Part shown: positions 1 to 9,440 of the stretch, piece after piece
Numbering within the stretch: position 1 is the first letter of the stretch
Layout of the letters: each line of letters begins with the position of its first letter
Assembly: GCF_017163755.1 (NCBI RefSeq)
Contig: NZ_JAFIWC010000004.1
Coordinates: forward strand, 62,001 to 126,000
Source of the DNA: Xanthomonas sp.
Lineage (GTDB): Bacteria > Pseudomonadota > Gammaproteobacteria > Xanthomonadales > Xanthomonadaceae
Length of the DNA: 64,000 bases
Direction: 5' to 3'
Made by a program: the position numbers and the translations under genes
Notes under the pieces: model-generated
Database searches by the model: none
Told to the model about the DNA's origin: nothing
The model's input: only the letters and a program-made list of their open reading frames with translations

Positions 1-1
1 C

Positions 2-334
2 ATGAGCGAGGCCTGGACCTTCGTCTGCGCCGACGGCGAACTGCTGCCCGGCGAGATGAAGACGGTGTGGGACGAGGTCACCGCCACGCCGATCGTGGTG
101 TTCAACTTCGACGGCACGTTCTACGCGCTGGAGGACCGCTGCAGCCACGAGGACTACGAACTGTCGCCGGGCAGCTTCGACCCCGCCGAGGGCAGCATCG
201 AATGCGTGCTGCACGGCGCGCGCTTCGACATCCGCGACGGGCGCCCGCTGTGCGCCCCGGCCTACAGCCCGGTGCCCAAGTTCCCGGTCAAGTCCGAACA
301 TGGCGGGATCTGGACCCGCGACGACCGCGGCTGA
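2..334 (+). CDS. Rieske-type [2Fe-2S] ferredoxin (non-heme iron oxygenase ferredoxin subunit)
   Basis: Small cytoplasmic electron carrier of 110 aa. The Rieske ligands are visible: C47-x-H49 and C68-x2-H71, within CSH and CVLHG. The length matches stand-alone Rieske ferredoxins rather than oxygenase large subunits. The ATG lies one base from the window edge, so the operon upstream cannot be seen. In xanthomonads this gene usually closes the suf Fe-S assembly cluster, which would suit the iron-related genes that follow; that placement is inference. The physiological electron acceptor is unknown. Confidence 0.88.
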   Translation: MSEAWTFVCADGELLPGEMKTVWDEVTATPIVVFNFDGTFYALEDRCSHEDYELSPGSFDPAEGSIECVLHGARFDIRDGRPLCAPAYSPVPKFPVKSEHGGIWTRDDRG

Positions 335-454
335 CAGCCTGCGCAGCGGATTGATCCAGCGCTTCCCATCCTTTCGGGACCTGAAGAGCAGCTTTTTGCG
401 CGCCGTTCGATGACGGGAATTGCCGTCGTGTGACGCAATGTTACGAAAGGTATT

Positions 455-473
455 GCAAATAATTCGCATTTGC
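455..473. promoter_or_regulatory. Fur-box-like operator upstream of the siderophore receptor
   Basis: A 19-bp AT-rich inverted repeat with half-sites GCAAAT and ATTTGC around AATTCGC. It lies about 150 bp before the receptor start in otherwise GC-rich DNA. Composition and symmetry resemble Fur boxes of the AATGATAATnATTATC type. A related AATTCTCAT site precedes the PepSY gene at 3775-3793. Fur binding is inferred. Confidence 0.5.
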
Positions 474-624
474 GTCGAAATAGGCGGGATGACCGCATTC
501 CGCGGCCAGAGGCAGCCAGTTCGTCTGGCGCCCGTTCGATCCAGCGGCGGCCCTGCCCTCTCACGAGCGGGTGTCCCTGGTCGCGCGGCAGTCCTCCCTC
601 CTTTCCCGCATGGCCGAACCGTCA

Positions 625-2931
625 ATGACCACCCCGATCAAGAGCCGCAAGCACGCCGCTTCCCGCCAGGTGTCCGCGCAGACCCTCACCGCCGCCGCGC
701 TGCTGGGCGGCCTGAGCCTGCTCTCCTCCCCCGCGCTCGCCGCCGATGCCGCGGCCGCCGACCAGCCGACCACGCTCGACAAGGTCGACGTGGAGGCCCA
801 GCGCGCCAAGCGCTACCTGGTGGAAGCGCCGGCCTCGCCGAAGTTCACCCAGCCGTTGCTCGACACGCCGCAGACGATCACCGTGATCAGCAAGGACCTG
901 TTCACCGAACAGGGCGCCACCACGCTCACCGAGGCGCTGCGCAACAGCCCGGGCGTGGGCACCTTCTACGTCGGCGAGAACGGCAACACCACCACCGGCG
1001 ATGCGATCTACATGCGCGGCTTCGACAGCTCCAGCAGCATCTTCGTCGACGGCGTGCGCGACCTCGGCTCGATCTCGCGCGACGTCTTCAACATCGAGCA
1101 GATCGAGGTCGAGAAGGGCCCGGCCGGCACCGACAACGGCCGCAGCGCGCCGACCGGCGCGATCAACCTGGTGACCAAGCAGGCGTACACCACCGACGCG
1201 GTGAGCGCGGCGCTGTCCGGCGGCACCGACGACCAGCGCCGGGTGACCGCGGACTGGAACCAGACCCTCGGCGCCAGCAGCGCGCTGCGGGTGAACGTCA
1301 TGGGCCAGGACAGCGATGCGATCGGCCGCGACCACGTCAACAACAAGCGCTGGGGCGTGGCCTCGTCGCTGGGCTTCGGGCTCGACAGCGACACCCGCTA
1401 TTTCCTCGACCTGCTGTACGTGAAGCAGGACAACGTGCCCGACGGCGGCGTGCCGACCCTCGGCCTGCCCGGCTACTCCTCGCCCGACCCCGCGCGTCCG
1501 TGGCTGTCCACCGCCCCGCGCGTGGACAGCGAGAACTTCTACGGCACCCGCTACGACCACGACGACGTGACCGCGAAGATGGCCACGTTCCGCTTCGAGC
1601 ACGACTTCTCCGAGACGGTCAAGCTGACCAACACCGCGCGCTGGGGCCGCAACGAGCAGGACTACCTGCTGTTCGCGTTCATGCCCAACACCGCCAACCT
1701 GCGCACGCCCAACCCCGGCGACACCTCGACCTGGACCGTGGCGCGCAGCCTGCCCACGTTCAAGGACCAGCAGTACACCATCGCCACCGACCAGTTGAAC
1801 CTGCGCGTGGACTTCGCCACCGGCGCGGTGCGGCACAACCTCAGCACCGGCGTGGAAGTCGCGCGCGAGGAACTGGAGAGCTGGGGCCACAACATCGTCG
1901 GCCGCGCCGCCTGGCTGGCCGCCAACCCGGCCAACGTCTACGCCCCGGACTGGAACACCACGCCGCTGGCGACCGCGCGCAACGGCGCCCACAGCAAGGG
2001 CACCACCACCACGTTCTCGGCCTACGCCTTCGACACGCTGAAGTTCGGTGAGAGTTTCCTGCTGACCGCCGGCGTGCGCGTGGACCGCTACGAGACCGAC
2101 TTCGAGAGCCTGACCTGCACCACCGCCACGGCCACCGCCGTGCCCTGCACCACCGCGGTCGGCGTGGACACCGAGGTCTCCGACACGTTGTTCAGCTGGA
2201 AGCTCGGCGCGGTCTACAAGGCGGCCGACAACATCAGCCTGTACGCCAACTACGCGACCTCGCAGCAGCCGCCCGGCGGCAGTTCGCTGGAGCTGAGCGC
2301 ATCGGCCAACAACGCCAACAACCCCACCTTCGACCCGCAGAAGGCCAAGACCGCCGAGGTCGGCACCAAGTGGAACTTCCTCGGCGACGACCTGTTCGTG
2401 ACCATGGCGCTGTTCCGCACCGACGTCACCAATGAGATCGCGCAGGGCAGCGACGGGCTCTTCTACCAGAGCGGCGAGAAGCGGGTGCAGGGCGTGGAGC
2501 TGTCAGCGGTGGGCAAGCTCAGCGACAACTGGTCGGTCTCCGCCGGCTACACCAAGCTGGACGCGCAGGTGAAGGAAGGCGCCAACGTGTCGCAGGATGG
2601 CAGCCGGGATCTGGCCTATACGCCGGACAGCGCGTTCACCGCGTGGAGCACCTACACCCTGCCGTTCGGCCTGACCGTCGGCGGCGGCGCACGCTACTCC
2701 GGCGAAATGAAGCGCGGCACCGACGGCGCGGTGGGCACGCCGGCGTTCGTGAAGTCGTATACCGTATGGGACGCGGTGCTGAGCTATCCCATCAACGACC
2801 ACTTCGATCTGCGCCTGAACGTGTACAACGTGTTCGACAAGGACTACGTCGCCGGTATCAACAAGAGCGGCTTCCGCTACACGCCCGGCGCCCCGCGCTC
2901 GGCGCTGCTGACCGCCAACCTCAAGTTCTGA
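625..2931 (+). CDS. fiu: TonB-dependent catecholate siderophore receptor, Fiu-like
   Basis: Outer-membrane ferric-siderophore receptor of 768 aa from the ATG at 625. A signal peptide ends near ALA/AD at about residue 40, followed by a TonB-box-like TTLDKVDV. The plug domain contains the features [19 protein letters not shown] and [12 protein letters not shown]. The long beta-barrel ends in an aromatic residue (NLKF), as expected for BAM substrates. In-frame starts also exist at 571 (GTG) and 610 (ATG), and no ribosome site clearly decides; 625 gives the most compact signal peptide. The next gene encodes a PiuC-type dioxygenase, the usual partner of Fiu/PiuA receptors. Iron-repressed expression is likely given the Fur-like site upstream. 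Confidence 0.9.
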   Translation: MTTPIKSRKHAASRQVSAQTLTAAALLGGLSLLSSPALAADAAAADQPTTLDKVDVEAQRAKRYLVEAPASPKFTQPLLDTPQTITVISKDLFTEQGATTLTEALRNSPGVGTFYVGENGNTTTGDAIYMRGFDSSSSIFVDGVRDLGSISRDVFNIEQIEVEKGPAGTDNGRSAPTGAINLVTKQAYTTDAVSAALSGGTDDQRRVTADWNQTLGASSALRVNVMGQDSDAIGRDHVNNKRWGVASSLGFGLDSDTRYFLDLLYVKQDNVPDGGVPTLGLPGYSSPDPARPWLSTAPRVDSENFYGTRYDHDDVTAKMATFRFEHDFSETVKLTNTARWGRNEQDYLLFAFMPNTANLRTPNPGDTSTWTVARSLPTFKDQQYTIATDQLNLRVDFATGAVRHNLSTGVEVAREELESWGHNIVGRAAWLAANPANVYAPDWNTTPLATARNGAHSKGTTTTFSAYAFDTLKFGESFLLTAGVRVDRYETDFESLTCTTATATAVPCTTAVGVDTEVSDTLFSWKLGAVYKAADNISLYANYATSQQPPGGSSLELSASANNANNPTFDPQKAKTAEVGTKWNFLGDDLFVTMALFRTDVTNEIAQGSDGLFYQSGEKRVQGVELSAVGKLSDNWSVSAGYTKLDAQVKEGANVSQDGSRDLAYTPDSAFTAWSTYTLPFGLTVGGGARYSGEMKRGTDGAVGTPAFVKSYTVWDAVLSYPINDHFDLRLNVYNVFDKDYVAGINKSGFRYTPGAPRSALLTANLKF

Positions 2932-2954
2932 CCGCGGCTTCGCCACCGACGGGC

Positions 2955-2985
2955 ATGGCCGCCTTCCCCGCCGGAAGGCGGCCAT
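2955..2985 (+). terminator. GC-rich hairpin between receptor and dioxygenase genes
   Basis: A perfect 13-bp stem (ATGGCCGCCTTCC and its complement) with a 5-nt loop, CCGCC. It starts 24 bases after the receptor stop codon and ends 14 bases before the piuC start. There is no T-tract, so it is more likely an mRNA-stability or partial-attenuation hairpin than a strong intrinsic terminator. It would also sit close to the piuC ribosome-binding region. Confidence 0.45.
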
Positions 2986-2999
2986 TGCCGGAGCGCCCC

Positions 3000-3692
3000 A
3001 TGCTGCTGCACATCCCCGACATCCTGAGCGCCGACGAAGTGGCGCGCATGCGCCAGGCGCTCGACGGCGCCGACTGGACCGACGGCCGCGAGACGGTCGG
3101 CGCGCAGGGCGCGCAGGTCAAGCGCAACCTGCAGTTGCCCGACGCCTCGCCGCTGAAGCACGAACTCGGTAAGGCGGTGCTCAACGCGCTGGCGCGCAGC
3201 CCGCTGTACTTCGCCGCGGCATTGCCGCTGCGCACGATCCCGCCACGCTTCAACCGCTACGAGGGCGGCGGCGAATACGGCTTCCACGTCGATGGCGCGG
3301 TGATGACCCTGGCGGCCACCGCCACCCAGCCGGCGCTGACCCTGCGCACCGACATCTCCTGCACCCTGTTCCTGTCCGCGCCGCAGGACTACGATGGCGG
3401 CGAACTGGTCGTCAGCGACACCTACGGCGAGCACGAAGTGAAACTGCCGGCCGGCGACCTGATCCTGTATCCGTCCAGCAGCCTGCACCGCGTGCTCCCG
3501 GTCACCCGCGGCGCGCGGCTGGCCTCGTTCTTCTGGGTACAGAGCCTGGTGCGCGACGCCGGCCGCCGGCAGCTGCTGTTGGAACTGGACACCTCGATCC
3601 AGGCGCTGACCGCGACCAGCGCCGACAGCGCATCGCTGCTGCGGCTGACCAACGTCTACCACAACCTGCTGCGCGACTGGTCCGAGACCTGA
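3000..3692 (+). CDS. piuC: Fe(II)/2-oxoglutarate-dependent PKHD-type dioxygenase, PiuC-like
   Basis: 230-aa cytoplasmic dioxygenase. The facial triad is visible: H96-x-D98 in YGFHVDG and distal H163, with R173 placed to hold 2-oxoglutarate ([11 protein letters not shown]). The C-terminal helical region resembles the YbiX/PiuC family. The ATG at 3000 gives the normal family length; the reading frame stays open upstream but has no support as coding. In Pseudomonas and E. coli the homologue sits beside Fiu/PiuA catecholate receptors; its exact substrate is not settled. Probably co-transcribed with the receptor gene. Confidence 0.9.
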   Translation: MLLHIPDILSADEVARMRQALDGADWTDGRETVGAQGAQVKRNLQLPDASPLKHELGKAVLNALARSPLYFAAALPLRTIPPRFNRYEGGGEYGFHVDGAVMTLAATATQPALTLRTDISCTLFLSAPQDYDGGELVVSDTYGEHEVKLPAGDLILYPSSSLHRVLPVTRGARLASFFWVQSLVRDAGRRQLLLELDTSIQALTATSADSASLLRLTNVYHNLLRDWSET

Positions 3693-3774
3693 CCCGCCGC
3701 GGCGGCGTATCCGGCGCCGGGGCGTTTCCGACCGCAACGGCGCGCAGGCCGCCTGCCGCAGCGCCCGGCCGCAA

Positions 3775-3793
3775 TTGCGACTAATTCTCATCT
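3775..3793. promoter_or_regulatory. Fur-like site immediately before the PepSY gene
   Basis: TTGCGACTAATTCTCATCT shares the AATTC-CAT core with the site at 455-473 and sits only 7 bases before the ATG at 3801. A TAGAAT hexamer overlaps that ATG (3797-3802). Either the transcript is almost leaderless or the true start is farther in. Iron control is inferred. Confidence 0.45.
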
Positions 3794-3800
3794 ATGTAGA

Positions 3801-4475
3801 ATGCAAACCGCCCTCGCCCACTCGACTGCCGCGTTGTCCGACTCCTCCTCTCCCGATCCGGCCACGGCGCAGCAGCGCCGCGGCTTCTGGCTGCGCACGC
3901 TGCACCAGTGGCACTGGATCAGTTCGGCGGTGTGCCTGGTCGGCATGCTGGCGTTCGCCGCCACCGGGCTCACCCTCAACCACGCCGCACGCATCGAGGC
4001 CAGCCCGCAGGTGCTCAACCGCACCGCGCAACTGCCGGCCTCGCTGCTGCCGCGGCTCGGCGCGCGCGCCGACGGCCAGGCGCCGTTGCCGCGCCCGGTG
4101 TCGGCATGGCTGGAACGCGAGCTGGGGCTGGGCATCGGCCGGCGCGAGGCGGAATGGTCAGCCGAGGAGGTCTACCTGGCGATGCCCGGCCCCGGCACCG
4201 ACGCATGGCTGAGCATCGACCGCGGCAGCGGCGCGGTGGAATACGAGCGCACCGAGCGCGGCTGGATCTCCTATTTCAACGACCTGCACAAGGGCCGCAA
4301 CGCCGGCCCGGCCTGGGGCTGGTTCATCGACGTGTTCGCGGTGGCCTGCACCGTGTTCTGCATCACCGGCCTGTTCCTGCTGCAGCTGCACGCGCGGCAG
4401 CGGCGGCTGACCTGGCCGCTGGTCGGACTGGGGCTGCTGATCCCGCTGCTGATCGCCCTGCTGCTGATCCATTGA
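3801..4475 (+). CDS. PepSY-associated transmembrane protein (putative iron-siderophore reductase component)
   Basis: 224-aa inner-membrane protein. The first TM helix is at about residues 37-57 (after [12 protein letters not shown]). A periplasmic domain with PepSY-like features follows, then two TM segments near residues 170-190 and 200-222. It is preceded by a Fur-like site and followed by DUF2271 and DUF4198 genes. PepSY-type membrane proteins often pair with siderophore uptake to pass electrons or release iron; this role is inferred from context. The start is uncertain: the ATG overlaps a -10-like TAGAAT, and a TTG at 3834 would be an alternative. Confidence 0.75.
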   Translation: MQTALAHSTAALSDSSSPDPATAQQRRGFWLRTLHQWHWISSAVCLVGMLAFAATGLTLNHAARIEASPQVLNRTAQLPASLLPRLGARADGQAPLPRPVSAWLERELGLGIGRREAEWSAEEVYLAMPGPGTDAWLSIDRGSGAVEYERTERGWISYFNDLHKGRNAGPAWGWFIDVFAVACTVFCITGLFLLQLHARQRRLTWPLVGLGLLIPLLIALLLIH

Positions 4476-4503
4476 CCCTTCCTGCCCACCCACGGAGACC
4501 CGC

Positions 4504-5016
4504 ATGCGCGCCACCTTGACCATCGCCCTGAGCGGCCTGCTGACGATGCCGGCCTACGCGGCCACGCTGGAGCTAGAGGTAGAGATCCCCAAGCTCAACG
4601 TCGCCGAATACCACCGCCCCTATGTCGCGATCTGGGTGGAAGGCGCCGACCAGCAGGTCGCGCGCAACCTGGCGGTCTGGTACCAGTCCAAGGACAGCGC
4701 AGAAGGCCACGGCACCAAGTGGCTGCCGGACCTGCGACAGTGGTGGCGGCGCAGCGGGCGCACGCTGCAGATGCCGGTGGACGGCGTCAGCGGCCCGACC
4801 CGCCCGGCCGGCAAGCACGCGCTGGCGTTCACCGACGCGCAGCAGCTCAAGGGCCTGGCGCCGGGCCAGTACACGCTGGTGGTCGAGGCCGCGCGCGAAG
4901 TCGGCGGCCGCGAACTGCTGAAGATCCCCTTCGCCTGGCCGGCCAGGACCGCGCAGTCGGGCAAGGCCCAGGGCAGCAGCGAACTCGGCGCGGTCAGCCT
5001 GACCGCCAAGCCGTGA
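4504..5016 (+). CDS. DUF2271 periplasmic protein, candidate flavinylated electron carrier
   Basis: 170 aa with a signal peptide ending near AYAA (about residue 20). The central motif D93-G-V-S-G-P-T99-R resembles the D-x-x-S/T-G-A-T sequence that ApbE modifies by attaching FMN to the Thr. Here the usual Ala is Pro. An apbE gene lies 1 kb downstream in the same strand run, and DUF2271 proteins have been linked to ApbE systems. The likely role is a periplasmic redox carrier between the membrane protein encoded upstream and ferric siderophore; this is inference. A purine-rich GGAGA sits at 4494-4498, 5 bases before the ATG. Confidence 0.75.
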   Translation: MRATLTIALSGLLTMPAYAATLELEVEIPKLNVAEYHRPYVAIWVEGADQQVARNLAVWYQSKDSAEGHGTKWLPDLRQWWRRSGRTLQMPVDGVSGPTRPAGKHALAFTDAQQLKGLAPGQYTLVVEAAREVGGRELLKIPFAWPARTAQSGKAQGSSELGAVSLTAKP

Positions 5017-5042
5017 AACCCCCATTCCCCAGGAGCACCCGG

Positions 5043-5852
5043 ATGATGAAGCGTTCCCTCGTACTGGCCGTGGCGATCGCCGCCGCGCTGCCGTTCTCCG
5101 CCCTCGCCCACAAGCTGTGGCTGCTGCCGTCGCAGACCGTCGTCGCCGGCACCCAGCCGTGGATCACCGTGGACGCGGCGGTCTCCAACGACCTGTTCTA
5201 CTTCAACCACGTGCCGCTGCGCCTGGACAACCTGGCCATCACCGCGCCCGACGGCAGCGCCGTGCAGGCGCAGAACCCGGCCACCGGCAAGTTCCGCAGC
5301 GTGTTCGACGTGGAGCTGAAGCAGGCCGGCACCTACCGCCTGGCGCTGGTCAACAACGGGCTGTTCGCCAACTGGACCGAGAACGGCCAGCGCAAGCGCT
5401 GGCGCGGCAACGCCGCCGGCTTCGCCAGCGAAGTGCCGAAGAACGCGCAGGGCCTGGAAGTGACGCAGTCGCTCGGCCGGGTGGAGACCTTCGTCACCAA
5501 CGGCGCGCCGAACCAGACCGCGCTCACCCCCAGCGGCCAGGGCCTGGAACTGGTGCCGGTGACCCACCCCAACGACCTGTTCGCCGGCGAGAAGGCCTCG
5601 TTCAAGCTGCAGATCGACGGCAAGCCGGCGGCCGGGCTGGCGGTGGAGATCGTGCGCGGCGGCACGCGCTATCGCAACGGCCAGGACGAGATCAAGCTCA
5701 CCACCGATGCGCAGGGCGGTTTCAGCGTGACCTGGCCGGAAGCGGGCATGTACTGGCTGGAAACCGCCAGCGAGGATGCCAAGACCTCGCTGCCGCAGGC
5801 CAAGCAGCGCCGGCTCAGCTACGTGGCGACGCTGGAAGTGCTGCCGCAGTGA
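5043..5852 (+). CDS. DUF4198 domain-containing periplasmic protein
   Basis: 269 aa with a signal peptide ending at ALAHK (about residue 22). The mature protein begins HKLWLLPS, typical of DUF4198, in which the N-terminal His may bind metal. Two beta-sandwich regions follow: residues about 30-100, and a second Ig/carboxypeptidase-regulatory-like part from about 180 ([14 protein letters not shown]). Genes of this family occur with TonB receptors and metal uptake. Start: AGGAGCACCCGG gives a ribosome site before the ATG at 5043. It is co-directional and closely spaced with DUF2271, suggesting one operon. The precise function is unknown. Confidence 0.8.
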   Translation: MMKRSLVLAVAIAAALPFSALAHKLWLLPSQTVVAGTQPWITVDAAVSNDLFYFNHVPLRLDNLAITAPDGSAVQAQNPATGKFRSVFDVELKQAGTYRLALVNNGLFANWTENGQRKRWRGNAAGFASEVPKNAQGLEVTQSLGRVETFVTNGAPNQTALTPSGQGLELVPVTHPNDLFAGEKASFKLQIDGKPAAGLAVEIVRGGTRYRNGQDEIKLTTDAQGGFSVTWPEAGMYWLETASEDAKTSLPQAKQRRLSYVATLEVLPQ

Positions 5853-6031
5853 CGCCGGCGCGGGCCAGCGGCGGACCGCGCGCCACCGCCGGATACGCGG
5901 CGATGGCGGCGAGTGCCGCCGCGCGCGCGGCCGGCGTGCGGCGGCGCGCCGATGCGCGCTGGATGATCGTGCTGGCTGGCGGCGTGGCCGTGCATCCGCT
6001 GCGCATCGGGCGTGGCGTGGAGCGGCGATGA
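5849..6031 (+). CDS. Possible 60-aa small protein coupled between DUF4198 and apbE
   Basis: This frame starts with a GTG that overlaps the DUF4198 stop (GTGA, 5849-5852). It ends in a TGA that overlaps the apbE start (ATGA, 6028-6031), so it fills the intergenic space exactly. The product is Ala/Arg-rich with a short hydrophobic stretch, [15 protein letters not shown] recognise no family. The two 4-bp couplings argue for translation; the composition and the weak start argue against it. An ATG at 5903 is an alternative start. Confidence 0.35.
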   Translation: MTPARASGGPRATAGYAAMAASAAARAAGVRRRADARWMIVLAGGVAVHPLRIGRGVERR

Positions 6032-7020
6032 CGCCTGCGTCCACCCCCGTCGCGGCCGACGCCGATACCGAGATCGCCACACTCGGCGGGCAGACCATGG
6101 GCACCACCTGGAGCGCCAGGCTGGTCGTGCGCCGGCGGCGCGACCTGCACCCGCTGCATGCGGCGGTCCAGGCGCAGCTGGACCGGGTGGTCGCGCAGAT
6201 GAGTACCTGGGAACCGGACTCGGACATCAGCCGCTACAACCGCGCCGCGCCCGGCAGCGCGCAGCCGCTGCCGGGCGAGTTCGGCGATGTGCTGCGCTGC
6301 GCGCTGGACGTGGCCCGGCGCAGCGACGGCGCGTTCGACCCGACGGTCGGCCGCTTGGTGGCGCTGTGGGGGTTCGGCGCCGGTGCCGCCGCGCAGCGCG
6401 TGCCGCAGGCCGAAGAAACCAGCCGGGCCCGCGCCACCGCCGGCTGGCGGCGGCTGCACTGGGAGGCCGGCGAGGCAATGCTGCGCCAGCCCGGCGGCCT
6501 GCAGCTCGACCTGTCGGCGATCGCCAAGGGCTATGGCGTGGACCGTGCCGCCGCCGCGCTGCGCGAACACGGCGTCGCCGGCGCGCTGGTCGAGGTCGGC
6601 GGCGAACTGTTCGGCTACGGGCGCAAGCCCGACGGCGAGCCGTGGCGGGTACTGGTCGAATCGGCGCCGGACGAGGACGCACGGGCGCCGACGCCGCCCA
6701 GGGTGATCGCGCTCGACGGCCTGGCGGTCGCCACCTCGGGCGACCGCTGGCACCGCTTCGAGCAGGACGGCAGGCGCTACAGCCATACCCTGGATCCGCG
6801 CACCGGCGCGCCGGTCGCCGCGGCGCCCGCTGCGGTCAGCGTCGTCGCCGGAGATGCCATGCATGCCGATGCATGGGCGACCGCACTGACCGTTCTCGGC
6901 GCGGACGCCGGCCTGGCCTGCGCCGAGCGCGAGCAGCTGGCGGTGCGTTTCCTGCTGCGCGAGGACGGCGGCGTGCAGGAACGGATGAGCGCGGCCTTCG
7001 CGCGCCTGCTCGACGCATGA
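6028..7020 (+). CDS. apbE: FAD:protein FMN transferase
   Basis: 330-aa ApbE-family enzyme that transfers FMN from FAD onto Thr/Ser of target proteins on the outer face of the membrane. Visible signatures are GGQTMGTTWSA near the N-terminus, SAIAKGYGVDRAA in the FAD-binding region, VEVGGELFGYG, and the metal-binding C-terminal DAMHADAWATALTVLG. No obvious signal peptide or lipobox is visible from this start, which is odd for an enzyme acting in the periplasm. It is translationally coupled (ATGA) to the reductase gene downstream. DUF2271 is the obvious local substrate candidate. Confidence 0.9.
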   Translation: MTPASTPVAADADTEIATLGGQTMGTTWSARLVVRRRRDLHPLHAAVQAQLDRVVAQMSTWEPDSDISRYNRAAPGSAQPLPGEFGDVLRCALDVARRSDGAFDPTVGRLVALWGFGAGAAAQRVPQAEETSRARATAGWRRLHWEAGEAMLRQPGGLQLDLSAIAKGYGVDRAAAALREHGVAGALVEVGGELFGYGRKPDGEPWRVLVESAPDEDARAPTPPRVIALDGLAVATSGDRWHRFEQDGRRYSHTLDPRTGAPVAAAPAAVSVVAGDAMHADAWATALTVLGADAGLACAEREQLAVRFLLREDGGVQERMSAAFARLLDA

Positions 7021-8654
7021 ACCGGCCGGCCTCGCCACGCCCGCGCCGCGGCTGGAACGCGCTCGGGCAGTTCGCGGTGATCGTCCTGCTTGCGGCGATC
7101 GCCTACGCGCTGTTGCGGCTGCATCCGCAACCGTGGTGGAACGGCGCGCCGCCGCGGCAGCGCAGCGTGCTGGCCGCGCTGGCGCTGGCGCTCTACGCCG
7201 CCGGCTGCCTGGGCCTGTGGTGGCGCACACGCGAGCGCCGGCACGGCGCGGATCGCGCGGGCGGCACCCCGCTGCTGCTGGCCTGGGCCAGCCAGACCGG
7301 CTTCGCCCAGCAGATCGCCCTGCGCAGCGCCGACGCGCTGCGCGCGGCCGGCCAGGCGGTGCGGGTGCTGCCGTTGCACAAGGTCGGTAGCGGCGATCTG
7401 GCCGACGCCACCCAGGCCCTGTTCGTGGTCAGCACCACCGGCGAAGGCGATGCGCCCGACCACGCGCTGCCGTTCGTGCGCCAGGTGATGGCGCACGAAC
7501 TGGCGCTGCCGCAGCTGCGCTATGCGGTGCTGGCGTTGGGCGACCGCAGCTACGACCGCTACGCCGCGTTCGGCCGGCGCCTGGACACATGGCTGCGCCA
7601 GCAGGACGCGCATCCGCTGTTCGACCGCGTCGAGGTGGACAACGCCGACGACGCCGCGCTGCGCCACTGGCAACAGTTGCTCGGACAGCTTGCCGGCGGC
7701 AGCGAACAACCGGACTGGAGCCCGCCGGTCTACCAGCACTGGCGCCTGCTGCAGCGCCGCCAGCTCAATCCGGGCAGCGTCGGCGCGGCGGTGTTCCAGC
7801 TCGCGCTGGCCCCGGCCGACGGCGCGTTGCCGGCATGGGAGGCCGGAGACCTGGTCGAGATCGGCCCCTGCCACGGCGCCGCCGACGTCGACGCATGGTT
7901 GCGGGCCGCCGGCCTGGACGGCGAAACCCCGCTGCAGCGCGCAGGGCAAGCGCCGGACACGCTGGCGGCGTCGCTCGCGCGCAGCCATCTGCCCGATCCG
8001 GCGCAGGCGCGCGGCCTCGCGCCCGACGCGCTGCGCGCGCAGTTGCACCCGCTGCCCCATCGCGAATATTCGATCGCCTCGATGCCGAGCGACGGTGCGC
8101 TGCAGCTGCTGGTGCGCCGCACCGTCCGCAGCGACGGCGCGCCGGGCCTGGCCAGCGGCTGGCTGTGCGATGCGGCGCCGATCGGCGGCCCGATCGCGCT
8201 GCGCCTGCGCAGCAATCCGAATTTCCACGCGCCCGAACCCGCGCGGCCGTTGATCCTGATCGGCAACGGCACCGGCGTGGCCGGCCTGCGCGCGCACCTG
8301 CGCGCGCGCATCGATGCCGGCGCCACGCGCAACTGGCTGCTCTACGGCGAACGCCACGCCGCGCACGACGACCACTACGGCGAGGAACTGCGCCGCTGGC
8401 ATGCGCAAGGCGCGCTGCAACGGCTGGACGCGGTGTTCTCGCGCGACGGCGGCGCGCATCGCTACGTGCAGGACGCGCTGCGTGCCGCCGCGCCGGCACT
8501 GCAGGACTGGGTCGCGCAAGGCGCGGCGATCTACGTGTGCGGCAGCCTGCGCGGCATGGCGCCCGGCGTGGACGCGGTCCTGGAGGACGTGCTCGGCCGC
8601 CTGGGCAAGGAAGCGCTGCTGCTGGAAGGCCGCTACCGGCGCGACGTGTACTGA
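7017..8654 (+). CDS. Membrane-anchored flavodoxin/FNR diflavin reductase (sulfite-reductase flavoprotein-like)
   Basis: 545 aa. Two N-terminal TM helices (about residues 17-34 and 50-69) precede a flavodoxin-like domain (about 85-225) with WASQTGFA and STTGEGD phosphate-loop signatures. A ferredoxin-NADP reductase module follows, with FAD-binding REYSIAS, IGNGTGVAGL for NADPH and a C-terminal VCGSLRGMAPGV. It should carry electrons from NADPH via FAD and FMN to a membrane or periplasmic acceptor. It is coupled to apbE by ATGA and ends the cluster, so it probably feeds the PepSY/DUF2271 components in ferric-siderophore reduction. That link is inferred. Confidence 0.85.
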   Translation: MNRPASPRPRRGWNALGQFAVIVLLAAIAYALLRLHPQPWWNGAPPRQRSVLAALALALYAAGCLGLWWRTRERRHGADRAGGTPLLLAWASQTGFAQQIALRSADALRAAGQAVRVLPLHKVGSGDLADATQALFVVSTTGEGDAPDHALPFVRQVMAHELALPQLRYAVLALGDRSYDRYAAFGRRLDTWLRQQDAHPLFDRVEVDNADDAALRHWQQLLGQLAGGSEQPDWSPPVYQHWRLLQRRQLNPGSVGAAVFQLALAPADGALPAWEAGDLVEIGPCHGAADVDAWLRAAGLDGETPLQRAGQAPDTLAASLARSHLPDPAQARGLAPDALRAQLHPLPHREYSIASMPSDGALQLLVRRTVRSDGAPGLASGWLCDAAPIGGPIALRLRSNPNFHAPEPARPLILIGNGTGVAGLRAHLRARIDAGATRNWLLYGERHAAHDDHYGEELRRWHAQGALQRLDAVFSRDGGAHRYVQDALRAAAPALQDWVAQGAAIYVCGSLRGMAPGVDAVLEDVLGRLGKEALLLEGRYRRDVY

Positions 8655-9440
8655 AGGCCGGCGGGCGGCAAGGCCGGTATATCCCCGCGCCCGCGCGAGC
8701 CGGTCCTGCATCGAGCGCAAACCCGACATCCGGCCGGGCAGACCTTCGACGCAACGCGCGGATGCATGGAGAGCCTTCAGTCCCCACGGCTCGTACCGCC
8801 CGTCGGGGCTGAAGTCCCTCCCACCCATGCCAGGAAAGCACGATCGCGGCAATCCATCGGTCCGGAACAGCGGCGCCGCCGCTGCCTGCTGCGCGCCTGG
8901 CGAAACATTCCCGGTGGTCGCTGCGGCACTGGCCCAGCGCAACTTCGCCAGCAACGCACGCCGGCTGCGTGCCGTTATGACGGCTTGAACTGGACGTTCG
9001 AACTGGAACCGTCCGCCTGCGGCCACCACGGTGCCCGAAGCACCGAACCTGCCACCACGCCCGCAAGCGGCACGCAAGATTCACCAGCAGCGGTCCGCGA
9101 GCTCCGGCGGGTAGGCGCCGACCACGTGCCAGCGCCTGCCATTCGAAGCGCGCCAGCCCGCCATAGTCGCCATCGACAGCGCCCGGCGCGCTTGATGCAC
9201 TCACTGCAATGCGTGCGCCTTGCGCGCATGGAGGCGGCGGCGAGAAGCCATGAACTCAGTGGCCGGCGGCTCCACTCGCCAGCGCGCCGTCTGGCCGCAG
9301 CGGCATGCGCGCGTCGGCACGGAAATGGTCGACCGCGCGCGGGATCCGTCCCATCGCCATCGCCTGCGACAGGGATGGCACGCCCGCGCGGAACGCAGCT
9401 GCAACCGCTCGCGATGCCGGTGGCACCCGCGTCCAGGCGC
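8655..9440. other. 786-bp intergenic stretch, no supported gene
   Basis: Open frames here are Arg/Ala-rich and none shows a domain or a ribosome site. At 8805-8823 there is a GGGGCTGAAGTCCCTCCC motif. It matches the repeat-like GGGACTGAAGCCCCTCCC at 40209 and is also close to a GATGCATGGA word. The stretch may be a decayed gene plus dispersed repeats. Confidence 0.5.

Noticed and set aside
622-1992. 456-codon frame antisense to the TonB receptor
   Set aside because: Low-complexity Val/Gly/Arg product with no domain, fully inside a well-supported receptor gene.
8655-9440. Possible degraded gene upstream of the response regulator
   Set aside because: No frame gives a recognisable domain; only repeat-like motifs can be supported.
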